A stretch of 64,000 nt of DNA from GCA-002282575 sp964606405. Lineage in GTDB: Bacteria > Pseudomonadota > Gammaproteobacteria > Thiomicrospirales > Thiomicrospiraceae. Position numbers and translations under genes: made by a program. The DNA lies in assembly GCA_964606405.1 (NCBI GenBank), contig CAZSGH010000003.1:1-64000 (forward strand), given 5' to 3'. Positions within the stretch are counted from its first letter, which is position 1. Each line of letters begins with the position of its first letter. Shown piece by piece: positions 24,473-31,397 of this stretch. The notes under the pieces were generated by a model, which made no database searches, was not told the DNA's origin, and saw nothing but the letters and a program-made list of their open reading frames with translations.

Positions 24473-25210
24473 ATGAAAAAAATCGTCTTTATCCCAGCTC
24501 GTTACGGCTCGACCCGTTTCCCTGCTAAACCGTTGGCGTTGATTGCGGGCAAGCCGTTAATCGTTCATGTCTATGAACGTGTTGCTGCTGCTAAGGGGTT
24601 AGATGCTGTCTATGTCGCGACCGACGATGAACGCATTGCCGAAGCTGTGGCGCATTTAGGTGCGCCTGTTATTCTGACAACCAAACCTGCCCACACTGGC
24701 ACAGATCGGTTAGCAGAAGCAGCCGAGCAAGCAGGGTTGTCGAGCGATGATTTGATTATCAATGTACAAGGCGACCAGCCCTTGGTGCATCCACACAGTA
24801 TTGAAGATGTGATGCGTCCTTTTTTAGAAGACTACGACGGTAGTTTTTCTATGAGCACCTTGGCGTATGCCATCACCGATCCGCGCGAAATTCACGACCC
24901 TAAAGACGTGAAGATGACCTTTGATGCTTGTGGGAATGCTTTGTATTTTTCGCGTGCAGCCATTCCCTTTGGACGCGATCATTGGCAACACCCTGTATAT
25001 AAGCACTTGGGTGTCTATGCCTATACGAAAGACTTTGTTGACCATTTTAACCAGCTCAAACCAGGTGTTTTGGAAGAAGTCGAAAAGTTAGAACAGCTTC
25101 GCGTGTTAGAAAACGGTAAGCGTATTCGCGTGGTGGTTACGGCGCACGACTCGCTTGAAGTTGACTTGCCTGAAGACATTTTTCGTATCGAACAATCCAT
25201 TGTTCAGTAA
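24473..25210 (+). CDS. kdsB: CMP-Kdo / CMP-8-amino-Kdo synthetase KdsB
   Basis: A 245-residue cytidylyltransferase beginning MKKIVFIPARYGSTRFPAKP, with NVQGDQPLVHP and the C-terminal EKLEQLRVLENG block of KdsB. It activates the octulosonate with CTP before transfer by WaaA. Shewanella KdsB in the same gene context prefers 8-amino-Kdo, so that substrate is likely here. GAGAG lies before the ATG. Confidence 0.95.
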   Translation: MKKIVFIPARYGSTRFPAKPLALIAGKPLIVHVYERVAAAKGLDAVYVATDDERIAEAVAHLGAPVILTTKPAHTGTDRLAEAAEQAGLSSDDLIINVQGDQPLVHPHSIEDVMRPFLEDYDGSFSMSTLAYAITDPREIHDPKDVKMTFDACGNALYFSRAAIPFGRDHWQHPVYKHLGVYAYTKDFVDHFNQLKPGVLEEVEKLEQLRVLENGKRIRVVVTAHDSLEVDLPEDIFRIEQSIVQ

Positions 25211-25286
25211 TTGCTATCTAGCCATAAAAAAGGCTTGTGCATGAAGTGTTTTTTTATCTCGACAGGCTTATCTTCCTTCGTTAAAA

Positions 25287-25300
25287 TTGATTCAGAATAA
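25287..25300 (+). promoter_or_regulatory. Weak Fnr-box-like site before fnr
   Basis: TTGATTCAGAATAA matches the left half of the Fnr consensus TTGAT-N4-ATCAA perfectly and the right half at three of five positions. Autoregulation is possible; weak evidence. Confidence 0.2.
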
Positions 25301-25323
25301 GTATTAATGATTTTGGAAGTGCA

Positions 25324-26079
25324 ATGATAACGCCTATTTCTCTGTTTAATGCCAGTTGTAGCGAATGTGGGCTTAAAAAACTTTGTTTCCCGCTTGGGTT
25401 GGACAAAGCCGATATGTTGCGTTTAGATGCTATTGTTAAACGAAAAAGCCCCTTACAAAAAGGCGAGGCTCTGTTTACGACGGGTCAGCCTTTTCAAGCT
25501 GTTTATGCTGTCCGAGCAGGCGGCTTTAAAGTTTCTACCGTTAGTGCTTCAGGAGAAGACCAAATCGCAGGATTCTATTTGCCTGGTGATATTTTGGGCG
25601 CTGACGCTTTATCTTCTGGGTATCATGTATCAACTGCGCTGGCTATCGACACAACTACCGTCTGTGAGGTTCCTTTTCCAGAGTTAGAGCGACTGGCTTC
25701 GCAACTTCCAAGTCTTAACCATCAATTGTTATCCTTGATGAGTAAAGAATTGTCGGATGAACGGATGCATGCCGAGTTGTTGTCACGAAAAAGCGCTGAA
25801 GAGCGTCTTGCCTTATTTGTGTTGTGGTTATCTCGTCGACAAGAACGCCGAGGTTTTAGTGCGCAAGCCTTTCGATTGGGCTTATTGCATCGTGATGTTG
25901 CCTTATATTTAGGCTTAACCCCAGAAACAGTCTCGCGTATTTTGGCTCGTTTGGCTGATGATAAGGTCTTTTCGTGGCGTAATAAGCAAGTTGAGATAAT
26001 GAATATGCAAGCGTTAGCCGAGTTGGCAGGGGAGTCTCAAGACGACAATGCTGGTTGTCAACGTAGTCAATGCGGTTAA
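25324..26079 (+). CDS. fnr: Fnr/Anr-type oxygen-sensing regulator
   Basis: A 251-residue Crp/Fnr-family activator. The four cysteines for an oxygen-labile [4Fe-4S] cluster are present: C12, C15, C21 (CSECGLKKLC) and C114. A cyclic-nucleotide-binding-like beta roll (about 30-140) and a helix-turn-helix (RDVALYLGLTPETVSRILARL) follow. The recognition helix E-x2-S-R fits the TTGAT-N4-ATCAA site, which occurs 23 bases downstream of its stop. It would switch gene expression under low oxygen. Confidence 0.93.
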   Translation: MITPISLFNASCSECGLKKLCFPLGLDKADMLRLDAIVKRKSPLQKGEALFTTGQPFQAVYAVRAGGFKVSTVSASGEDQIAGFYLPGDILGADALSSGYHVSTALAIDTTTVCEVPFPELERLASQLPSLNHQLLSLMSKELSDERMHAELLSRKSAEERLALFVLWLSRRQERRGFSAQAFRLGLLHRDVALYLGLTPETVSRILARLADDKVFSWRNKQVEIMNMQALAELAGESQDDNAGCQRSQCG

Positions 26080-26101
26080 TTTATTCTAGAGGGCAATGGA
26101 G

Positions 26102-26143
26102 TTGATATGAATCAAGATCTTCTTATCGTTTGTGTGGTTAAAT
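26102..26143 (+). promoter_or_regulatory. Fnr-dependent promoter (perfect Fnr box, -10)
   Basis: TTGATATGAATCAA at 26102-26115 is a perfect symmetric Fnr site. TTAAAT at 26138-26143 is a plausible -10. A start near 26150 puts the site at -41.5, the class II activator position. No protein gene lies downstream on this strand, only a short stretch ending in an intrinsic terminator. Confidence 0.75.
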
Positions 26144-26145
26144 AA

Positions 26146-26223
26146 CACTCGCGATGGATATCGAGTGATCGGTTCCTCCATAATGTAGCCCGCTTCGCCC
26201 AGCCTAAAATGCTGGGCTTTTTT
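26146..26223 (+). ncRNA. Candidate Fnr-activated small RNA
   Basis: About 75 nt between the Fnr promoter and a strong terminator. A 5' hairpin CACTCG...CGAGTG (26146-26167) precedes an unpaired stretch GGTTCCTCCATAATG, then the terminator hairpin. UUCCUCC is complementary to Shine-Dalgarno sequences, a usual seed for Hfq-type repressor RNAs. Architecture and regulation recall FnrS of E. coli and AniS of Neisseria, though I claim no sequence homology. It contains no credible ORF. The 5' end could be anywhere in 26146-26151. Confidence 0.6.
26197..26223 (+). terminator. Intrinsic terminator of the candidate small RNA
   Basis: GCCCAGC (26197-26203) pairs with GCTGGGC (26211-26217) around CTAAAAT, followed by six T. 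Confidence 0.9.
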
Positions 26224-26249
26224 ATGCGTAAACAATAAATAGGGGCTTG

Positions 26250-26280
26250 CTCTAAAAACAATCCTAGGATTGCTTTTAGA
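26250..26280. repeat. Short inverted repeat with TCTAAAA ends
   Basis: TCTAAAAACAATCC and GGATTGCTTTTAGA pair over 14 positions with one mismatch. The TCTAAAA/TTTTAGA ends equal those of the large repeat family. It lies after the response-regulator stop, so it may be a mini-derivative or a transcription end signal. Confidence 0.45.
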
Positions 26281-26289
26281 TATTTCCCT

Positions 26290-26940
26290 TTATATGCCTC
26301 GTAAGCGATTCATGATGGGCAAGAGTTCTGTTGATGAGTGTACGCCAAGCTTGTGGTAGATGTTTTCGCGATGTTTTGATACGGTTCTATCCGAAATGCC
26401 CAGATTATCAGCAATTTGTTTGCTGGTTAAGTCGTTTAACACCAATAACAAAATTTCTCGCTCACGGCGTGTGATTCGTGCGTTTAGCTCGTCGGGTAAG
26501 TTTAAGAACGCGCCAGAATCATACTTCGATAGTTCTTCTTGAATGATCGGATCAATGAACATCTGACCACGCATAATCTGACGAACCCCTGATACAAGGT
26601 CTTGTGACTCGACACTTTTCAGTGCAATACCGTCTGCTCCGATTGTTAACACCTTTTGCCAGGTTTGTTTAATTTGACTCGCTGTTAAAACAATAATGCG
26701 CAAGTCAGGATAAGCCTTTTTGATCACAGGCAGTAATTCTTCGCCAGAAAGTCCTGGTAGTTGTAAGTCGAGAATGAGTAAGTCGGGCTTATGGTTAACC
26801 ACTAATTCAAGCGCTCCTTTACCGTCAAAACCCGTTCCAACAACCGTAAAGTCTTTAAACTGTCCGAACAAATTGGATAGTGCTTGTGTGACTAATTGAT
26901 GATCATCAACAATGACGACTCTGATGGGGGTTGCACTCAC
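26290..26940 (-). CDS. NarL/FixJ-type response regulator
   Basis: A 216-residue regulator. The receiver domain has acidic pair D12-D13 (VIVDDHQL), phosphoacceptor D58 (LLILDLQLPG) and a later Lys in ALKSVESQ. A LuxR-type helix-turn-helix follows (TRREREILLLVLNDLTSKQIADNLGISDRTVSKH). Its start overlaps the end of the hybrid kinase by four bases, so the pair is one two-component system. The signal is unknown. It ends 9 bases before a hairpin at 26250-26280. Confidence 0.92.
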   Translation of the reverse strand: MSATPIRVVIVDDHQLVTQALSNLFGQFKDFTVVGTGFDGKGALELVVNHKPDLLILDLQLPGLSGEELLPVIKKAYPDLRIIVLTASQIKQTWQKVLTIGADGIALKSVESQDLVSGVRQIMRGQMFIDPIIQEELSKYDSGAFLNLPDELNARITRREREILLLVLNDLTSKQIADNLGISDRTVSKHRENIYHKLGVHSSTELLPIMNRLRGI

Positions 26941-28436
26941 GATGGGCTCCTCTCTTCTTGATAGGTTTGTAATATTTGATTCAGCACGCCGACAGCCATG
27001 CTGTGATTATGTGCTTGTGCCAGTGTTTCTAGTGCTTCAAATTGCTGCCAAAAACGATGATGGTGAAAAATCATTGCTTGTCCTTTAATGCGATGTGCGC
27101 TGTTGCCGAGTGCTTTATAGTTTTGTGTTTTCAAATGGCGTTCGCACTCATCGATACCTGCTTTAAGCTCACGATAAAACTCGGGTAAAAGTGCTTGTAA
27201 GTAATCAGGCGTAGAGAGCTTAGTTTCAATTTCTTGTGGTGTTGTCGCTATTTTAGGCAAGTTGCCTTCTGATTGAGATGCTGCGATCAGATTAATCAGC
27301 GAGGCCAATTCTAACGGCTTGTAAAGGATGGCATCAAGTGTGCCATCGCTGAGTGCATCTTGAAGTTCTGGGCCGCGATGTGCTGTTAACATCGCAATAA
27401 CGATGCGATGGCAGTTTGACATATGATTATTGCAGTGTCTGAGCGTGCGCGCTAGGCTCAAGCCATCGCCATCTGGAAGGCGGTAGTCGAGTAAAATAAG
27501 GTGTGGCTTTAGCGCTGGGCAAACATCTACTGTTTGCTCGAAGTCAAAAGCACTATGTACAATGATCGGTAGGTTTTTGACCATGCCTACCAATACTTCA
27601 TGATGTAGCGGGTCATCATCAACCAGCAGAATATGCGCTGTTTCTGTTAGCTGCTCTGGCGTGCTGTCGAAGCTTATGGGAGGGGCAGCATTATCTTTTT
27701 TGAGTGGTAGGATGACGATAAACTCACTGCCCTCGTTCGGTTGGCTGCTAATCAGAATTTCACCCTGCATAATATCAATCAATCGCCGCGTGATGGTTAG
27801 ACCTAGCCCTGTTCCCTGCTGATTGATTCTGCTATGACTATGAAAATAGGGCTGAAAAAGGTGCGTCAATGTTTCTTCATCCATACCAACGCCAGTGTCT
27901 TTAACCGAAATGCGCAGTCTATTATTGACTTCACTAATATGAACGCTAATGGTTCCATTCGGAGGCGTAAATTTAATCGCATTAGAGATAATGTTGATCA
28001 GAATTTGTTTGAGTTTTCGCTTATCTCCTCGCCAAAACTGAGGGCAGCCAAACTCAACGAGGTTTTCGAGATGAAGTTGATTCGTTTCTGTTTGCGGTTG
28101 AAAGCTACTGGTAATATCAAAAACAAGAGCTTTGATGTCAACTTGCTCATCAGCAATTTCAATAAGCTGTGTGCTTAAGCGATTGACGTCGATAATATCA
28201 TTAACAAGGTCTAAAAGATGTTTGCTTGCCGTGCGAATGTTTCGTAACCAATTTTGCTGGGCTTCATCATGACATGTTTCTGTTAGCATATAAGTAAAGC
28301 CTAATATGCTGTGCAGGGGAGAGCGCATCTCGTGTCCGAGTTGGGCGAGGTATTCATTGGTTTCATCGACAGAAATATTGTGTTTCACAGAAAATCCATT
28401 ACGTAACGCATGCGTATGTTGTTGAGTTATTATCAA
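26937..28436 (-). CDS. Soluble hybrid histidine kinase (HisKA-HATPase-REC-HPt)
   Basis: About 499 residues. HisKA has H35 in LGHEMRSPLHSILGF. The HATPase has N box IINIISNAIKFTP and G boxes DTGVGMDEET and GTGLGLTI. The receiver has LLVDDDPL and LLDYRLPDGDG. A C-terminal HPt domain has AHRIKGQ. There is no membrane segment and almost no sequence before HisKA, so the sensing part is absent or supplied by a partner. No ATG precedes HisKA: the start is either TTG at 28436 or GTG at 28388, both weakly supported. The multistep relay feeds the downstream LuxR-type regulator. Confidence 0.88.
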   Translation of the reverse strand: MIITQQHTHALRNGFSVKHNISVDETNEYLAQLGHEMRSPLHSILGFTYMLTETCHDEAQQNWLRNIRTASKHLLDLVNDIIDVNRLSTQLIEIADEQVDIKALVFDITSSFQPQTETNQLHLENLVEFGCPQFWRGDKRKLKQILINIISNAIKFTPPNGTISVHISEVNNRLRISVKDTGVGMDEETLTHLFQPYFHSHSRINQQGTGLGLTITRRLIDIMQGEILISSQPNEGSEFIVILPLKKDNAAPPISFDSTPEQLTETAHILLVDDDPLHHEVLVGMVKNLPIIVHSAFDFEQTVDVCPALKPHLILLDYRLPDGDGLSLARTLRHCNNHMSNCHRIVIAMLTAHRGPELQDALSDGTLDAILYKPLELASLINLIAASQSEGNLPKIATTPQEIETKLSTPDYLQALLPEFYRELKAGIDECERHLKTQNYKALGNSAHRIKGQAMIFHHHRFWQQFEALETLAQAHNHSMAVGVLNQILQTYQEERSPS

Positions 28437-28470
28437 TACTTTATGCTATCAGTGCAATGACTAAAATAGC

Positions 28471-28495
28471 AAAAAACCGACTTTCGTCGGTTTTT
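28471..28495. terminator. Bidirectional intrinsic terminator after dapD
   Basis: AAAAAACCGAC-TTTC-GTCGGTTTTT: an A/T-flanked stem that terminates dapD on the minus strand, with a T run on both strands. Confidence 0.88.
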
Positions 28496-28541
28496 CTGAA
28501 TATTTCTTGCAGCTTTTTACTTAAAGATGGTTAAAAATATG

Positions 28542-29369
28542 CTAAATATCGCGTAATAGTTCGTTGATGCCTACTTTAGACAAAGTTTTAGCGTCAACTT
28601 TTTTAACAATAACCGCACAGTAAAGGCTATAGCTACCATCTTTTGATGGTAAGTTGCCAGAAACAACAACCGAACCAGCGGGTACGCGACCATAGTGAAC
28701 TTCGCCTGTTTCACGGTCATAAATGCGCGTTGATTGACCAATGTAAACGCCCATTGAAATAACAGAGCCTTCTTCGACGATTACGCCTTCAACGACTTCA
28801 GAGCGTGCACCGATAAAACAGTTGTCTTCAATAATTGTTGGTGCTGCTTGTAATGGCTCTAATACACCACCAATACCAACACCACCAGACAAGTGAACAT
28901 TTTTACCAATTTGGGCACAGGAACCAACCGTTGCCCAAGTATCAACCATTGTGCCACTATCAACGTAAGCTCCAATGTTAACGTAAGATGGCATTAAAAT
29001 CGCACCTGGCGCGATATAGCTGCCACGACGTGCGACGGCAGGCGGTACAACACGGATGCCAGCCGCTTTGAAGTCAGCTTCTGAGTAGTTGGCAAACTTG
29101 GTTGGAACCTTGTCATAAAACTGCATGCTGCCTGCGGGCATTACGATGTTGTCTTCCATGCGGAAAGATAGCAATACCGCTTTTTTAAGCCATTCGTTAA
29201 CCTGCCATTGTCCAACCGACTGACGTTCGGCAACACGCATTGCGCCAGTATCAAGTAAGTGCAATGCTTCTTCGACAGCACGCTTACTTTCGGCATCAAC
29301 ATTTTTCGGGTTAATGTCGGCACGACGTTCAAAGGCGGCTTCAATAATCGACTTGAGGTTTTCGCTCAT
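28542..29369 (-). CDS. dapD: Tetrahydrodipicolinate N-succinyltransferase DapD
   Basis: A 275-residue left-handed beta-helix acyltransferase. Hexapeptide repeats run from GSYIAPGAILMPSYVNIGAYV through GSCAQIGKNVHLSGG to GSVISMGVYIGQST. It succinylates tetrahydrodipicolinate in the lysine/diaminopimelate pathway. AAGGAAATAAACC precedes the ATG at 29369. It follows dapC on the same strand after 62 bases; the next pathway enzyme is that neighbour. Confidence 0.97.
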   Translation of the reverse strand: MSENLKSIIEAAFERRADINPKNVDAESKRAVEEALHLLDTGAMRVAERQSVGQWQVNEWLKKAVLLSFRMEDNIVMPAGSMQFYDKVPTKFANYSEADFKAAGIRVVPPAVARRGSYIAPGAILMPSYVNIGAYVDSGTMVDTWATVGSCAQIGKNVHLSGGVGIGGVLEPLQAAPTIIEDNCFIGARSEVVEGVIVEEGSVISMGVYIGQSTRIYDRETGEVHYGRVPAGSVVVSGNLPSKDGSYSLYCAVIVKKVDAKTLSKVGINELLRDI

Positions 29370-29431
29370 GGTTTATTTCCTTGGTTGTAAGTTGTTAGGG
29401 GGCGAGAGGTGAGGTGTTGGCGATCTATTCG

Positions 29432-30646
29432 CTAACTCTGCTCGTATTCTCGGTAAGCTTCTCGAATACGTTTGGCGGCTTCGATACATTCGGTTAGTGG
29501 TGCAACCAGCGCCACACGGATATAACCAGTGGCAGGGTTTTTGCCATCGACTTCGCGCGAGAGTAGGCTACCTGGCAAGACCATCACGTGATGGTATGCA
29601 AGTAAGTGCTTAGCAAACGCAACATCATCTTGTGTTGGCGTCGGTAGCCAAAGATAGAAACTGGCTGGGGGGATGCGCAGTTGGCTGATGGTGTCTTTTA
29701 GAATGTCGGCAACCGCAGCAAATTTAGCGCGATACACGGCACGATTATCTTTGACGTGTTTCTCGTCAGACCAAGCCGCAATGCTGGCATGTTGCACTTG
29801 TACGGGCATGGCGCTGCCATGATAGGTGCGATAAAGTAAGAAAGGTTCAATCAGTGCCGCATCGCCCGCCACAAAACCAGAACGCATGCCAGGCACGTTA
29901 GATCGTTTCGATAGGCTATGAAATACCAAACAGTTCTTCATGTCGGTACGACCCTGCTCACTGCATACTTGCAATAAACCGAGTGGTGGGTTCTTTTCGT
30001 CTTGATAAAGCTCGCTGTAACACTCGTCTGAAGCGATAACAAAGCCAAACTCATCTGATTTTTTTAGAAGGTGTAACCATGTCTCTCGATCTATGATGCT
30101 TCCTTGTGGGTTGGCTGGTGAGCAGACGTAAAGCAGTTGGCAGTTTTGCCAAATGGCATCGCTTACGGTAAAAAAATCAGGGAAAAAATTGGTATCAGCA
30201 CCTGCGGCTAGGTAAACAGGTGTTGCACCAGCGAGCAAAGCAGCGCCTTCGTAAATTTGATAGAAGGGGTTGGGCATGACGACTGTTGCATTGGTTTTGC
30301 TGGCATCAATGAGTGTTTGTGTAATGGCAAAGAGTGCTTCACGGGTACCATTGACGGGTAAAATATGACGTTCGCTGTCCATCATGCCTTCTGGCAAGTT
30401 AAATCGGCGTGTTAGCCAGTCTGCAATCGTTTGACGCAGGGTTAGCAGACCTTTACTGGTTGGGTATTGGCTGATGCCAGTTAGGTTTTTTTCTAGTGCT
30501 GCGGTAATTAAATGCGGTGCAGGATGTTTGGGTTCGCCAATCGATAGATTAATCGCACGCAGGCTTTCTGGCGGCGTGATGCCTGCAAAAAGCGCCCGTA
30601 GCTTTTCAAATGGGTAGGGGTGCAGTTTGGCTAAGTCTGGGTTCAT
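29432..30646 (-). CDS. dapC: Succinyldiaminopimelate aminotransferase DapC
   Basis: A 404-residue class I/II aminotransferase of the proteobacterial DapC subgroup, starting MNPDLAKLHPYPFEKLRALF. PLP-contact motifs are VNGTREALFA, ASDECYSELY and the Schiff-base Lys in HSLSKRSNVPGMRSGF. It transfers an amino group from glutamate to the succinylated keto-pimelate made via DapD. The ATG at 30646 is preferred to GTG at 30655. The two dap genes form a unit. Confidence 0.94.
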   Translation of the reverse strand: MNPDLAKLHPYPFEKLRALFAGITPPESLRAINLSIGEPKHPAPHLITAALEKNLTGISQYPTSKGLLTLRQTIADWLTRRFNLPEGMMDSERHILPVNGTREALFAITQTLIDASKTNATVVMPNPFYQIYEGAALLAGATPVYLAAGADTNFFPDFFTVSDAIWQNCQLLYVCSPANPQGSIIDRETWLHLLKKSDEFGFVIASDECYSELYQDEKNPPLGLLQVCSEQGRTDMKNCLVFHSLSKRSNVPGMRSGFVAGDAALIEPFLLYRTYHGSAMPVQVQHASIAAWSDEKHVKDNRAVYRAKFAAVADILKDTISQLRIPPASFYLWLPTPTQDDVAFAKHLLAYHHVMVLPGSLLSREVDGKNPATGYIRVALVAPLTECIEAAKRIREAYREYEQS

Positions 30647-30692
30647 CGTGCGCACTATGTTTGGTTGTTTGTAATATTGTAAATAGAGAAGA

Positions 30693-30831
30693 CCACCAAA
30701 AACCTAGCGGGTTGGAGGTCTGGAGGAAGGGACTACAGAAATAAGTCTGTAACCTATTGATTTAATCCCTTCCTTCAGTTAAAACATAAACTTAATAAGT
30801 CTAAAAACAAGCTAAACGCGTTTTTTAGACT
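30693..30831 (-). repeat. Palindromic intergenic repeat, copy 1
   Basis: On the minus strand it carries the family order: hairpin with AGTCTAAAAAACGCG...TTTTTAGACT, then CTGAAGGAAGGGA ... TCCCTTCCTCCAGA, then CCAACCCGCTAGGTTTTTGG. It fills the dapC/VOC intergenic region. This copy has the most diverged outer end. Confidence 0.8.
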
Positions 30832-30878
30832 TATTATAGCGGATGTTATGTGTTTGGGGCACGGCGAGGATGAATTTG

Positions 30879-31256
30879 ATGGTTGTTGGTTTTGATCATG
30901 TGAGTATTTTGGTTGCCGATTTAGTAAAGGCATCGACTTTTTATGAGGGGATTTTGGGATTAAGTCGCTTGCCTCGTCCCCAATTGGGTTTCGATGGGTT
31001 GTGGTTGTCGTTCGGTGCTGGTCAGGCGCTACATATTATGGCGCTTCCTAATCCTGATGCGACAACAGGGCGACCTGCTCATGCTGGTAGAGATAGACAT
31101 ATTGCCTTACGTGTGCAAGAGATTGAAACAGCAAAACAAACACTCTCCGATGCGGGCATTGCTTTTACGGTGAGTCAGTCGGGACGTAGCAGTATATTCT
31201 GTCGAGATCCCGATGGAAACGGGGTGGAGTTGATGAGTATTGAAGGGCACTTTTAA
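30879..31256 (+). CDS. VOC/glyoxalase-superfamily protein
   Basis: A 125-residue one-domain vicinal-oxygen-chelate protein. FDHVSILVADLVKASTFYEGILGL opens the first beta-alpha-beta unit; DRHIALRV and FCRDPDGNGVELM supply the typical metal-ligand positions (His, His, Glu). Substrate unknown. The ATG at 30879 lies 9 bases after GAGG; an ATG at 30870 sits too close to it. The stop TAA lies in the outer end of repeat copy 2. Confidence 0.85.
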   Translation: MVVGFDHVSILVADLVKASTFYEGILGLSRLPRPQLGFDGLWLSFGAGQALHIMALPNPDATTGRPAHAGRDRHIALRVQEIETAKQTLSDAGIAFTVSQSGRSSIFCRDPDGNGVELMSIEGHF

Positions 31257-31391
31257 AACCCCAATGGGTAGGAAGTCTGAAGGAAGGGAATGCAGAGAAT
31301 AGCATGTAACCCCTTAATTACCCCCCCCTTCCTTCAGCCAAAAAATAAAACCGGGAAACTCTAAAAAATGAGCAAAGCGAGGTTTTTAGAG
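31250..31391 (-). repeat. Palindromic intergenic repeat, copy 2
   Basis: Minus-strand orientation: CTCTAAAAACCTCGC at 31391, GGCTGAAGGAAGGGG, CCCTTCCTTCAGACTTCCTACCCATT and a terminal GGTTTTAAA that includes the VOC stop. It contains a run of eight C. It separates convergent VOC and glnD. Confidence 0.9.
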
Positions 31392-31397
31392 CTTTCC

